This document shows, piece after piece, positions 26,166-35,054 of a stretch of DNA of 64,000 nt (position 1 is the stretch's first letter; the number at the start of each line of letters is the position of its first letter). A program made the position numbers and the translations under genes. The stretch spans positions 1-64,000 of the forward strand of contig NZ_JNIJ01000036.1 in the NCBI RefSeq assembly GCF_000701345.1, written 5' to 3'. This stretch comes from Bradyrhizobium sp. URHD0069 (lineage in GTDB: Bacteria > Pseudomonadota > Alphaproteobacteria > Rhizobiales > Xanthobacteraceae). The notes under the pieces are model-generated. The model made no database searches and was not told the DNA's origin. It saw nothing but the letters and a program-made list of their open reading frames with translations.

Positions 26166-26561
26166 TCAGTACGGACGGTACCCGCCCGGGCAAACGTAGT
26201 TGCCGTAGGCGTCGTAGCCGCAGCCGCCTCGGTAGTAGGACCCCGCCGCAGCGGCACCGACCGCAGCCGCGCCCACTGCCGCGGCACCGACACCGTAACC
26301 GCGATAGCCGTAGCCGCGATAGGCACCTGCACGGTATGCGCCCCCATAGCCGTAGCGCCCTCCGCGCACAGCGACAGCGCCACCGCGGTATCCCCGAGCT
26401 GCGACCGCGCCGCCGCGGTAGCCTCCCGCTCGCACGGCTCCGCCGCCGTGAAAACCTCCAGCGCGCATGCCGCCGCCGCGGCGGGCGAACGCGTCGTCGG
26501 GAGTGAAGGTGACCAGCAGCATGGCTGCGGCTGCCGAAGCGATGAGAATTCGACGCAACAT
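26166..26561 (-). CDS. Exported glycine/alanine/tyrosine-rich small protein
   Basis: A 131-residue protein. The signal peptide MLRRILIASAAAAMLLVTF is followed by DDAFARRGGG. The mature part is low complexity, with repeated GGAVRAGGYRGG, GYRGYGYRGYG and AAVGAAAVGAAAAG units. It ends in a cysteine pair context, YYRGGCGYDAYGNYVCPGGY. AAGGAG lies 8 bases before the ATG. Such proteins are frequent in rhizobia and of unknown role, perhaps in the cell envelope. Because the repeats are short and in frame, length may vary between strains. Confidence 0.8.
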   Translation of the reverse strand: MLRRILIASAAAAMLLVTFTPDDAFARRGGGMRAGGFHGGGAVRAGGYRGGAVAARGYRGGAVAVRGGRYGYGGAYRAGAYRGYGYRGYGVGAAAVGAAAVGAAAAGSYYRGGCGYDAYGNYVCPGGYRPY

Positions 26562-26699
26562 CAGCGAACTCCTTCCTAGAGTGAGGAAAGCCGCGGACGC
26601 CTGCGCATCGCGGCAAGCCGCGGTCAGTCCAAAGCCTCGGGAGCGGAAGCTTCGCGTCCTTGACCTAGATCAAACCTCACGTTCATCTACGTGAACGGG

Positions 26700-26912
26700 A
26701 CTGCTCCATCACCCGCTCCATCGCGGGAAGCGGTCCGCCCAGTCATAAGCCGTTGCGCGTGAAGCAGCGGATTGCGCGCACCATCCCGGCGCGCCATCAG
26801 TCGGTAGCCATCGTGCTTGATTTCGTGAACCCAAAGCGGGCCGGACGGCGGTCGGGCCACCTTCGACGGCTGGCACGGTTCGATGAAGCCGGAGGGACGC
26901 GGCACGGTCATG
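26700..26912 (-). pseudogene. N-terminal fragment of an ATP-dependent DNA ligase
   Basis: Starting at the ATG at 26912 the minus strand encodes MTVPRPSGFIEPCQPSKVAR then GPLWVHEIKHDGYRLMARRD. The EIKHDGYR block is motif I with the adenylated lysine. After GAR the frame breaks; IRCFTRNG and then YDWADRFP continue in other frames, so two small indels are present, and the rest of the ligase is absent. It is a remnant of a LigC/LigD-type stand-alone ligase gene. Confidence 0.65.
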
Positions 26913-26924
26913 CTGCCATCGTGC

Positions 26925-27285
26925 CGTTCGTCGCCACCGCCGTCGCACAGGCAATGCGGTGGTACGACGCGGAGAAGCCGGGCGCATCGCGGATGGCCAT
27001 AGGCAATGCGATCCGGTTGATGTGCCGCGCCAAGAAAAGCCGCGAGGGCGATCACTTCGCTGCGGCCATCGGGCTGCGCGAACAGCTTGAAGGCTACGTC
27101 CCGACCATCCCCGATTGGGCCAACGACAAGCACACACTGGCAGGCCGCAAGCTGGGGCGCGGCCTCGACCACTTCCGCAAGGAACGAAGCTGGTACTGGA
27201 GCCGACCGAACCCGACTTGTTTGTCGAGGAAGCCTACAGGCTCTGGGCAATCAAGCAGCAGGGCAAGGGGCCGGTCTCGACGTGA
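26925..27285 (+). pseudogene. C-terminal fragment of an unrecognised gene, frameshifted
   Basis: One plus-strand frame gives PFVATAVAQAMRWYDAEKPG, then AIGNAIRLMCRAKKSREGDH and HTLAGRKLGRGLDHFRKE. Near 27180 a one-base shift is needed to continue as LEPTEPDLFVEEAYRLWAIK and the stop at 27283-27285. The sequence is protein-like and resembles the tail of AAA+ ATPases of the RarA/MgsA kind only weakly. No credible start is visible, and the 5' part touches the ligase remnant on the other strand. I treat it as a decayed gene of a mobile segment. Confidence 0.45.
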
Positions 27286-27327
27286 ACGAACCCATGCGGC
27301 CCGGCCTCTCTCAATCACAGCTTGTCG

Positions 27328-27636
27328 TCAGATTTCAATCTCAGTCGCCATGTTAGAACGCACCCACGTAGTGTAGCCCGCCTTCATCCTCTTAGCTTGC
27401 CAAGCTCGAACTTCTTTGTCTTCAGCCATCTTATCAACGGCCGCGCCGAATGCTGCAAAGTTCTCGAACGTTATCGACAACACCCTATTTCCAACTTCAC
27501 CAAGGGCGACAGTCCAATAGGTTACTTTTCCGCCGTGTTTGCGCCAGAGGACAGCGCCTTCTTTGGCGAGTTCGGTAATCTTGGCGGGATCAGTTCCGGG
27601 GTTCGGCCTGACTACGTATTGAACAACTACTGACAT
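27328..27636 (-). CDS. Small protein of likely dimeric alpha/beta-barrel (NIPSNAP/ABM-like) fold
   Basis: A 102-residue protein from the ATG at 27636 (MSVVVQYVVRPN), preceded by GGGAGAG. The pattern of strands and helices, with VVVQYVVRPNPGTDPAKITE, LWRKHGGKVTYWTVALGEVG and FENFAAFGAAVDKMAEDKEV, fits ferredoxin-like dimeric alpha/beta-barrel proteins of the NIPSNAP/ABM type. The fold assignment is inference and function is unknown. It stands alone after the decayed segment. Confidence 0.6.
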   Translation of the reverse strand: MSVVVQYVVRPNPGTDPAKITELAKEGAVLWRKHGGKVTYWTVALGEVGNRVLSITFENFAAFGAAVDKMAEDKEVRAWQAKRMKAGYTTWVRSNMATEIEI

Positions 27637-27910
27637 TGTTCTCTCCCTTGAAATTACAAAGGTATATGCGTAACGCAAAAAAATATTCGCATCTAAAAAA
27701 GTAAGCAAAGCAATTCTCAGCGATCACGCTGCAATGCGGTCTGGGAACGATCCGGCACGGCAGGCGGCGACCGGATCAGCCTCATTCAGGGTGTTGCGAC
27801 TGCACCCATGAATGTCTGCTGTTCGCGGTACAGCTGACTAGTGAGAGACTTCCCCGAGCGCGACGCTTGGCATCGAAGTGCCGCTGCCACTGTGGCCATA
27901 CGTGTCGTCG

Positions 27911-28216
27911 TCACCAGTCGTTGAGTTCGAGGATCAAATCAGCATCGGGACCCTGCTCGGGGTCTCTGCCACTAAGTGCATTCAGTTGATCGTTCATTCC
28001 AGCAAGTCGTATCTGGATCGTCTTCAATCGCATTTCGAGTTCGCCAGCCGTCCACAGGGTAAACGCACCGAACCAACATATCAGCGTGTCAGTCCGACCA
28101 AGATCGAGAAGCCACGGCGCGGACATCGCACCGACTGCCATGATTGCCATTCCAGCGCGTCGCCATGATCGCATCCGACGATACTTTTTCAGCGCGCCCT
28201 TAAGCTCGAACTCCAT
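27911..28216 (-). CDS. Small membrane protein, hypothetical
   Basis: A 101-residue protein. GGGGAGGGG stands 5 bases before the ATG at 28216. The basic N-terminus (KKYRRMRSWRR) is followed by two hydrophobic segments (about 22-38 and 46-60) and a hydrophilic C-terminal helix, LEMRLKTIQIRLAGMNDQLN. It resembles small proteins of unknown function; the strong ribosome site supports it being real. The 274-base spacer between it and the gene at 27636 holds no gene I can support. Confidence 0.5.
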   Translation of the reverse strand: MEFELKGALKKYRRMRSWRRAGMAIMAVGAMSAPWLLDLGRTDTLICWFGAFTLWTAGELEMRLKTIQIRLAGMNDQLNALSGRDPEQGPDADLILELNDW

Positions 28217-28407
28217 ATCACCCCTCCCCGAAATCAGTCGCAGCTAGCGTAGACCTGTTCGCTGGCGGGGCACGGCTTGTTTGTCGGTATCCACAGTCCC
28301 GGCAGCCGGGAGCGGCAATCGACAGCGCTAAGGCGTCAGGCGTCAGCGTCGAGGCCGCAGGAAGGCCCTACAGCGCGCCGGGTCCACCGCATCCCACCCC
28401 GCGCACG

Positions 28408-29133
28408 TCAGTTGGCCGTGGTGACCGTGTAGTCGGAAAAATGCATGTGGCTGTCGGCCTTGGACCACAGGCCGATGCGCCCCGAGACTGGCTGCGCAAG
28501 CGTGTGCTCCAGATAGAGCTTGCCATCGAGGTAGCCCTCAACCTTGGTGCCACGGATGCGAACCTTGAGATCGTGCCATTGGCGCGTCGCGGTCGGCGTA
28601 TTTCGTACCCATTTGACCGATGAGCGCTTGCCATTTTCGAACTTCCAGAGCACGAGGTTGTCTTCGAGACAGTTGGCGCGGATCGTGAGGTAATCGCCAT
28701 TCGGTTTGAGGTTGAACAAGATGCCGGCTCCCTGGTCGATGCGTCCGGACAATCCTTCGAAGCGCACCGTGATCTCGCCGTCCGTAAAGTTCTGGACATC
28801 GGGCGCGACCACGTAAGGGAAGTAGGCATAGACCTGAACCCGATCGAGGAATTCCGCATAGCGTTCGCCGTATAGTGCGCGTGCCTTGTCGGCGATGCCC
28901 GTGGAGGATTGCCCTTCCTTCCAGTGCCGACCGTCGACCGCGAGCACTTTTTTTCCGTTGTCGTTTTCGATCCGCCAGAAACCGACGACCGGCACCAGCG
29001 ATTTCGGCTCAGCGCCGACGGTTTCGCCTGAGAAGTCGATCGTCGTTGGCTGCGCAGCGAGCCCCGGTAGAGCCAATGCGGCCAGACCAAGCGCCGTGGC
29101 GATCATCAGTCCGATGCTCTTGCTTGTGACCAT
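28408..29133 (-). CDS. Secreted LamG/3-keto-disaccharide-hydrolase-like domain protein
   Basis: A 241-residue protein with a signal peptide (about 1-27, LMIATALGLAALALPGLAAQ). The mature part is one jelly-roll of the concanavalin/DUF1080 kind: a TIDFSGETVGAEPKSLVPVV opening, GAGILFNLKPNGDYLTIRAN, RQWHDLKVRIRGTKVEGYLD and a closing SGRIGLWSKADSHMHFSDY. Such domains bind or cleave glycans. GAAGGAGGTCAATC precedes the ATG, and the start overlaps the end of the permease gene by 28 bases, so it is very likely translated from the ABC operon. Confidence 0.82.
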   Translation of the reverse strand: MVTSKSIGLMIATALGLAALALPGLAAQPTTIDFSGETVGAEPKSLVPVVGFWRIENDNGKKVLAVDGRHWKEGQSSTGIADKARALYGERYAEFLDRVQVYAYFPYVVAPDVQNFTDGEITVRFEGLSGRIDQGAGILFNLKPNGDYLTIRANCLEDNLVLWKFENGKRSSVKWVRNTPTATRQWHDLKVRIRGTKVEGYLDGKLYLEHTLAQPVSGRIGLWSKADSHMHFSDYTVTTAN

Positions 29134-30512
29134 GATTGACCTCCTTCAGCCATGGAAGAGAATTTGACACGTGGCGAATGTCGGCTCCGCCACCAGCTGA
29201 GCGCGATCAAAAGCGGCAGTGCACCGAGGAACCAGAACCAGGTCGCATCTGCACTGGTGACGAAGGGATAACCGGGATACTCGCCTCCCACGACGGGCGC
29301 TGGAGGCGGCGTGCCCGCCAGCGCGTAGAGCAGCGGCAGGATCTCGCGGGGGCTGGTCGAGCGGCTGACGTCGGATCGAGGGCCGTAAGTGTAATCAATC
29401 TCGCCGTAAGTGTCCTGGCGTGAATTGCTTGCGAAGTCCTTCCGGTTTCCAGCGAGAACGACAGACACATTCGGCATCACGCGGCCGAGTTTTTCGAGCA
29501 CGTTGCGCTTCAGATCAACATAGCGCGGATCCTCGGGGATCAAGTGTACAGTGATGACCAACGGAAGCCTGAGCGTCGCGAGCAACTTCTGGTCCGCGGC
29601 GGGGAAGGAATTTCGCCGATCTTCCGTGACATCTACCGATTGCCCGATCTGTGTCGCAGCGCCGAGCACGGCGATCGTCACGAGCACATATGGTACCGAA
29701 CGCAGGACCTTGCCTCGCAGGGAAGTGCCAGGCGGCAGCCACACGCTGGCAAGCGCCGAGAGACCGCAGACCACGGCTACAATGCCGAGCACGAGTCCGG
29801 CAGATAGCAGCCCCTGCTCGAAGGGGCGCAAGGTCTGGGTTAGCGACAACTGCGCAAGCCACGCGGACAAACCGGAACGCCCGGCAAGCATAAAATCCAG
29901 CACCCACGATCCAATGGTTGCAGCGAGCGCGATAATGGCGGCGGTGGCTGAACTCTCCGAGATCGAGGCCGCAAACAGCGCGATCGCACCGACCAATAAA
30001 CCGTAGAGCGAATGGCCGAACAGAAGATTCAATGTCTCAGGTGCCGCCAGGTGCCCGCCCAGGATGGCCCAGATCGCAAGCGCGGAAAACGCTGGAATGC
30101 TCACCATAGCCCACGCCGCCAGCACCGCGGCAAGCTTTAGCAGAATGAGTGTGGAGCATCGATAAGGCAATTGGACCAGCAGGCGCAATGCGCCGGATTC
30201 CTTCTCCTGGCCAAGCACGCGGATCGCCACGAAGGGAAACAACAGCGTAACCGCGACGTAAAGCGAGCCGAATGTCGGGACCAGAATCCCATCGAGTGGC
30301 GATAAGCTTGTCGCCAGCACCGGCGATTCCAACGCCGCAGCACTGGCTTCGCTATAAAGCGACACTGCCTGAACGAAGCTATATCCGACCAGTGGACAGA
30401 CTAGTAACAAGACGATCCACAACGCTCGCCCGCTTACAATCGCCGCTAGCTCCTTTGCGAGCAGCGGATGCAGCGGACCCGCGTATACTCCGTATGCCTT
30501 AGGTGAGCGCAA
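29106..30512 (-). CDS. ABC-2 type permease fused to a GldG-like periplasmic domain
   Basis: About 468 residues from a TTG at 30512 (FLRSPKAYGVYAGPLHPLLA region), overlapping the ATPase gene's end by 14 bases; the start is uncertain. The N-terminal 270 residues contain six or so transmembrane helices of a GldF/ABC-2 permease (LLAKELAAIVSGRALWIVLL, GQEKESGALRLLVQLPY). After a further helix the C-terminal part reads VDVTEDRRNSFPAADQKLLA then TLRLPLVITVHLI, the opening of GldG-like domains (normally TEGKxxSLSxxTxxLL). It ends with a final helix, FLGALPLLIALSWW. In Bacteroidetes these are separate proteins, GldF and GldG. Confidence 0.75.
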   Translation of the reverse strand: MRSPKAYGVYAGPLHPLLAKELAAIVSGRALWIVLLLVCPLVGYSFVQAVSLYSEASAAALESPVLATSLSPLDGILVPTFGSLYVAVTLLFPFVAIRVLGQEKESGALRLLVQLPYRCSTLILLKLAAVLAAWAMVSIPAFSALAIWAILGGHLAAPETLNLLFGHSLYGLLVGAIALFAASISESSATAAIIALAATIGSWVLDFMLAGRSGLSAWLAQLSLTQTLRPFEQGLLSAGLVLGIVAVVCGLSALASVWLPPGTSLRGKVLRSVPYVLVTIAVLGAATQIGQSVDVTEDRRNSFPAADQKLLATLRLPLVITVHLIPEDPRYVDLKRNVLEKLGRVMPNVSVVLAGNRKDFASNSRQDTYGEIDYTYGPRSDVSRSTSPREILPLLYALAGTPPPAPVVGGEYPGYPFVTSADATWFWFLGALPLLIALSWWRSRHSPRVKFSSMAEGGQSWSQARASD

Positions 30513-31239
30513 GAAAGATCTCCTCCAACGATCCGACGGGTATGCCAGTTTGCGCACGCAGTTCATCGAGCTTGCCAACCCCGCGCACCTGCCCTCCGGC
30601 GAAAAGGATGAAACGATCGCAGACCCGCTCCGCGTCGGCCAGTTGGTGAATGGCAAGAATGAACGTGCGTTTCTTGGCGGCCTCGTTGCGGACTACTTCG
30701 ATGATGTTGCGAGTCTGCCGAAGATCGAAGCCATCGAATGGCTCGTCCATGAGCAGCACGTGCTGCGGCGTTAAGAGACCGACAGCTAAGAGCAGCCGGC
30801 GGTTATAGCCCTTTGACAGCGCATGCACGCGTTTTTGGAGAACGGGCTCCAGTCCGACGGAGGATATGATCGCCGCCACTTCCGCGTCGGATCGACGGTA
30901 AACGCCCGCAAAAAAGGTCACGACTTCAGTCGCGAAGCGATCCTGATACAGCCTTATGCCGTCAGGCAGGTAGAATAGCGCTTCTTTCCTGCGGCGTGCC
31001 GGCAATTCCTCGCCGAGACAGAAAACGCTTCCCGAATCCGCCGCAAGCAGGCCGGCAAGGAGTTCCAACAATGTTGTCTTCCCGGCGCCATTCGGCCCCA
31101 CAATACCAAGCACCTCGCCTGCAGTGACAGAGAATGCAACGCGCGCAATCGCCTGCTCTCGGCCGTAATGTTTGGTGAGATTGGCGACACGCAAAACCTG
31201 CGCTGAATTCCCGCCGCGATCGGCATCCGCAGTCATCAT
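30499..31239 (-). CDS. ABC transporter ATP-binding protein (GldA/ABC-2 type)
   Basis: A 246-residue ATPase. The Walker A motif is GPNGAGKTTLLELL, the signature region is LSKGYNRRLLLAVGLL (SKGYNRR in place of the classical LSGGQ) and Walker B is VLLMDEPFDGFD. The motif order and the Y/N-rich signature fit the ABC-2 exporter subfamily that includes GldA and NatA. It pairs with the downstream permease, whose gene overlaps it. GGAG lies 8 bases before the ATG at 31236, which could also serve as start. The substrate is unknown. Upstream of it, 31240-31796 shows no gene. Confidence 0.9.
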   Translation of the reverse strand: MMTADADRGGNSAQVLRVANLTKHYGREQAIARVAFSVTAGEVLGIVGPNGAGKTTLLELLAGLLAADSGSVFCLGEELPARRRKEALFYLPDGIRLYQDRFATEVVTFFAGVYRRSDAEVAAIISSVGLEPVLQKRVHALSKGYNRRLLLAVGLLTPQHVLLMDEPFDGFDLRQTRNIIEVVRNEAAKKRTFILAIHQLADAERVCDRFILFAGGQVRGVGKLDELRAQTGIPVGSLEEIFLALT

Positions 31240-31796
31240 TGATCAACTCCGATTCCGAACGGTGTAAATGGCGGCGGTCTCGGCCTCCGCGATGCCCTTT
31301 CTCGGTGACAAGCCGCACCGGCTTCGGCTTTGTTCCAGCATCCGCAGCAACTCCGCCGATATCGGGAATTGGCGCATGCGGCGAAACCTAAAAGCAGCGA
31401 AGGTCGCCAGCCTCGACAGCAGACCGGCACACGGAAGCGCCGCTCGCGCGGGCAAAGCCAGTCCGGAATGATGGAGTTAATGGCGGCATGCTGCGTCCTC
31501 GGAAAACCGGACGCGATTCTTCGGCATGTCGCCTCATGGGGAGATCGCTTTCCCCATGGTGGCGAATACTGCAACGGAGTTTCGACTTGTCAATTGGAAG
31601 TCGGTTCCAACCGGTTTCCGCCGCGCTCAATTTCACCCGCGGGTGAGCAATGCGATGTGTTTGATATGCCGGGCAGTTTGGAGAAGCGCCCCCTGACTGT
31701 TCCGGCAGTCGATCACGAACAATTCAAAGTGAAATGCTGCCGATCAGTCGCCACTCTGCTTCAAAGGCTTCGATGGCGAGCCAATCGTCTTTGATC
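31240..31796. other. Gene-free stretch upstream of the ABC operon
   Basis: About 560 bases. It must contain the ABC operon promoter (leftward). The open frames here are short and show no protein-like pattern or ribosome site. Confidence 0.4.
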
Positions 31797-32016
31797 GGCG
31801 CATATCTTTCGCCGCTTCCCGCCGATCAGACGCCGATCAGACAATGTTGCGTCGATCTGTTTCGCCGGCTCGTCGATGCCGAAAACCCGAAATGTGCGGA
31901 GCACCATGCCGACATCGTCGGCAGGTTCGGACGCTTTCCACACCGCAACGCGCTTTGCAGGAAACACGACGTCGGACGAACAGTCCTTTCTGACCAGCGG
32001 CGGGTTTTCCGGCTGA
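31797..32016 (+). pseudogene. C-terminal remnant of a DUF924 protein gene
   Basis: The plus strand encodes DLFRRLVDAENPKCAEHHAD followed by IVGRFGRFPHRNALCRKHDV, the conserved end of DUF924 proteins (HRxIIxRFGRFPHRNxxLGR). The final DEQSFLTSGGFSG and stop at 32014-32016 are in another frame, so there is a one-base indel. The N-terminal two thirds of the family are absent. It lies directly upstream of tctC. Confidence 0.55.
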
Positions 32017-32086
32017 ATGCGACAAATTGACACGATGCGGCAAATAATCAACAACAGCCGCTCCGGATAAGACTGGAGGAATCCCA

Positions 32087-33055
32087 ATGGCCTCGTTTCA
32101 GACGCGCCTGCTTGGCGCGGTCGTCGCGCTGATGCTTGCGGCCAGCTGTCCGGCCCTCTCGCAGCAGCTCGAACTCAAGCTGATGGCGCCCGCAGCACCT
32201 GGCGGCGGATGGGATCAGACCGCCCGTGCGATGCAGCAAGCCCTTGTCGCCGCCGGTATCGCTCGCAGCGTCCAGGTCACGAACGTTGCAGGCGCCGGTG
32301 GCAGCGTCGGCATCGCGCAGTTCGTCAACGGCGCCAAGGGCGACGGCAACCAAATGATGGTGAACGGCTTCGTCATGGTTGGGGCGCTGGCCATGAACAG
32401 ATCGCCGGTGACGCTCGATCAGGTGACGCCGATTGCGCGCCTCACCGAGGAGACCCAGGTTATCGTCGTGCCGGCGAATTCGCCGATCAAGACGGCGCAG
32501 GATCTTGCCTCCGCTCTCAAAGCCGACATCGCCAAGGTAACCTTTGCCGGCGGCTCGGCCGGGGGCGTCGACCATGTGATGGCGGCGCTGTTCGCGAGGA
32601 CGATCGGCGCCGACGCGAAGAAGGTCAACTACATTCCATTTTCCGGAGGTGGCGAGTCGCTGGCGGCCATTCTTGGCGCGAAAGTCACCGCAGGCATTTC
32701 GGGACTGAGCGAATACGAAGGTCAGATCAAGTCCGGCAAACTGCGCGCGCTCGGCGTGACGTCGGAAAAACGCATGGCCGGCGTCGATATCCCGACCTTT
32801 AGGGAACAAGGGATCGACATGGTGCTGGCGAACTGGCGCTCAGTGGTCGCACCTCCGGGCATCACCGCGGAACAGCGCAAGACCCTGAGCGATGCGGTGG
32901 AAAGGATGGTTAAGTCCGACGCCTGGAAGGACATCCTCAAGCAGAAGGGCTGGGATGACGCTTATCTTGGCGGCGATGCGTTCGCGGATTTCCTGAAGAA
33001 GGAAAATGCGCGCGTCACCGATGTGCTGAAGTCGGTCGGCCTCGTCAAATCATGA
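32087..33055 (+). CDS. tctC: Tripartite tricarboxylate transporter, solute-binding protein
   Basis: A 322-residue periplasmic protein of the Bug/TctC family. The signal peptide (about 1-25, ALMLAASCPALSQQ) is followed by LKLMAPAAPGGGWDQTARAM, the typical first binding loop, and GAGGSVGIAQFVNGAKGDGN. Such proteins bind citrate, other carboxylates or amino acids and deliver them to TctA/TctB. GGAGGAAT precedes the ATG. The stop codon overlaps the start of tctB (ATGA), so the three genes form an operon. The ligand cannot be read from sequence. Confidence 0.92.
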   Translation: MASFQTRLLGAVVALMLAASCPALSQQLELKLMAPAAPGGGWDQTARAMQQALVAAGIARSVQVTNVAGAGGSVGIAQFVNGAKGDGNQMMVNGFVMVGALAMNRSPVTLDQVTPIARLTEETQVIVVPANSPIKTAQDLASALKADIAKVTFAGGSAGGVDHVMAALFARTIGADAKKVNYIPFSGGGESLAAILGAKVTAGISGLSEYEGQIKSGKLRALGVTSEKRMAGVDIPTFREQGIDMVLANWRSVVAPPGITAEQRKTLSDAVERMVKSDAWKDILKQKGWDDAYLGGDAFADFLKKENARVTDVLKSVGLVKS

Positions 33056-33555
33056 CGCCGGATAGTGCTCCCAGCGATCTACCGCGGGGTCCGGCGTCGC
33101 GGAGCATCGATCGTTCGGGTCTTGTCATTGCCCTGGCGCTCGCGGCACTTGCCGCGGTTCTGGTATGGGACGCAAGCCAACTGCAATCCAACACGGTCTA
33201 CGGCATGGGGCCCGAGGCGATGCCGGTTGTCATCGCCGTCGGACTCGGCATTCTTTCGATCGGCAATCTGATCGACGCGCTGCGCGGCAATCTGCCGGCG
33301 CGCGAGAGCGCCGATCCCAAGGCGGTGTGGCTTATTCTCGCCGGGCTTGCGCTGCTGATCGCCATCATCGGGTTTGGCGGCGGCTTTATCCTTGCAACCA
33401 CCGCACTGTTCGTCACCACGTCGGCAGCCTTTGGACGGCGCGCAATTCTCGCCGACTCCGCCATCGCCCTCGTGATGACCACCCTGATCTATCTCGCTTT
33501 CGATCGGCTGCTGACGTTGAGTCTTCCTGCCGGCCCGCTGGAAAGACTGCTGTAA
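33052..33555 (+). CDS. tctB: Tripartite tricarboxylate transporter, small membrane subunit
   Basis: A 167-residue protein with four hydrophobic segments. It contains LVIALALAALAAVLVWDASQ and YGMGPEAMPVVIAVGLGILS, in which GP-x-x-x-P is conserved in TctB. It supports TctA in proton- or sodium-driven uptake. The start overlaps the tctC stop by 4 bases and the stop shares a base with the tctA start. Confidence 0.9.
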   Translation: MTPDSAPSDLPRGPASRSIDRSGLVIALALAALAAVLVWDASQLQSNTVYGMGPEAMPVVIAVGLGILSIGNLIDALRGNLPARESADPKAVWLILAGLALLIAIIGFGGGFILATTALFVTTSAAFGRRAILADSAIALVMTTLIYLAFDRLLTLSLPAGPLERLL

Positions 33556-35054
33556 TGGACAGCTTCGCCGCGCTCGCTCATGGCATGGCCATCGCCGTCC
33601 AGCCCATGAACCTGCTCTATGCGCTGATCGGCGTGTTCCTCGGCACCGCGGTGGGCGTGCTGCCCGGCATCGGTCCCGCGCTCACGGTCGCGTTGCTGTT
33701 GCCGGTGACCTACAAGCTCGACCCCGGCGGCTCGCTGATCATGTTCGCCGGAATCTATTACGGCGGCATGTACGGGGGATCGACCACGGCCATCCTCATC
33801 AATACGCCCGGCGAGAGCGCATCGATGGCGACCGCGCTCGAGGGCAACAAGATGGCCAAGGCCGGCCGCGGCGGTCCCGCGCTTGCGACCTCAGCGATCG
33901 GCTCGTTTGTCGCGGGCACCATCGCCACTCTTGGTCTGGCTTTCCTGGCGCCGTGGCTGGTCGATGTCGCGGTGCGCTTCGGGCCTGAAGATTATTTCGC
34001 ATTGATGTGCCTGGCCTTCGTCACGGTGTCGGCAACCTTCGGAGATTCGCCGGTCCGCGGACTGACCAGCCTGTTCATAGGGCTGACGCTCGGGCTGATC
34101 GGCATCGACAAGCTCACCGGTCAGGCCCGGCTCGCTTTCGGCATTCCCGAACTGCTCGATGGCGTCGAAGTGACGACGCTCGCGGTCGGCCTGTTCGCCG
34201 TGGGGGAAGCGCTCTACGTCGCATCGCGCCGTCATCACGCCGAGGAGAAGCTCGAGCCAGTGCGCGGCTCGCTATGGATGACGAAGGAGGACTGGAAGCG
34301 GTCATGGAAACCATGGCTGCGTGGGACCCTGTTCGGTTTTCCGATCGGCGCACTTCCCGCTGGCGGCGCCGAGATACCAACATTTCTGTCCTACTCCACT
34401 GAGAAGCGGTTGGCGAAACATCCGGAGGAATTCGGCAAGGGCGCAATCGAAGGCGTCGCGGGGCCGGAAGCCGCCAACAACGCCTCCGCCGCCGGTACCC
34501 TTGTGCCTTTGCTGACGCTCGGGCTTCCGACATCGGCAACCGCCGCGATGATGCTGGCGGGCTTTCAGCAATACGGCCTGAACCCGGGACCGCTGTTGTT
34601 CGCGGAGCGGCCCGATCTGGTGTGGGGCCTGATCGCAAGCCTGTTCATCGCCAATGCCATGCTGCTGATTCTCAATCTACCGCTGGTCGGCTTGTGGGTG
34701 AAACTGCTGGCGATCCCGCAGCCGTGGCTTTACGCCGGGATTCTCGTGTTCGCGACAATGGGCACCCTCGCGGCGAAGCCGTCGGTGGTCGAGCTGTCGA
34801 TGCTGGCGGGCTTCGGAGTAATGGGCTTCCTGATGCGCAGGTTCGATTTTCCGATCGCGCCGGTGGTCATCGGTCTCATCCTCGGACCAATCGCCGAAAG
34901 CCAACTGCGCCGCGCCCTGGCGATCAGCCTCGGCGATCCGATGACGCTGCTGCAAAGCTCGATCTCGGCGGCGCTGCTCGGCGTCGCGCTGATCGCCCTG
35001 CTGGCACCGTTCGTGCTGAAGGGACTGGGACGGTTCAAGGCGAACGAGGACTAG
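33555..35054 (+). CDS. tctA: Tripartite tricarboxylate transporter, large membrane subunit
   Basis: A 499-residue protein from the ATG at 33555 (MDSFAALAHG), which overlaps the tctB stop (TAATG). The family's glycine-rich motifs are present: GTAVGVLPGIGPALTVALLL near 25-45 and the GIYYGGMYGGSTTAILINTP block near 65-85, with a second copy at GVAGPEAANNASAAGTLVPL around 305. The length and about 12 helices are normal. No two-component regulator (TctDE) is adjacent. It ends 272 bases before the next gene, and that spacer shows no feature. Confidence 0.95.
   Translation: MDSFAALAHGMAIAVQPMNLLYALIGVFLGTAVGVLPGIGPALTVALLLPVTYKLDPGGSLIMFAGIYYGGMYGGSTTAILINTPGESASMATALEGNKMAKAGRGGPALATSAIGSFVAGTIATLGLAFLAPWLVDVAVRFGPEDYFALMCLAFVTVSATFGDSPVRGLTSLFIGLTLGLIGIDKLTGQARLAFGIPELLDGVEVTTLAVGLFAVGEALYVASRRHHAEEKLEPVRGSLWMTKEDWKRSWKPWLRGTLFGFPIGALPAGGAEIPTFLSYSTEKRLAKHPEEFGKGAIEGVAGPEAANNASAAGTLVPLLTLGLPTSATAAMMLAGFQQYGLNPGPLLFAERPDLVWGLIASLFIANAMLLILNLPLVGLWVKLLAIPQPWLYAGILVFATMGTLAAKPSVVELSMLAGFGVMGFLMRRFDFPIAPVVIGLILGPIAESQLRRALAISLGDPMTLLQSSISAALLGVALIALLAPFVLKGLGRFKANED

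Noticed and set aside
26753..27376. Intact 207-residue plus-strand gene
   Set aside because: Only the middle part is protein-like; the first 55 residues are antisense of the ligase fragment and the true C-terminus needs a frame change, so it is treated as a remnant.
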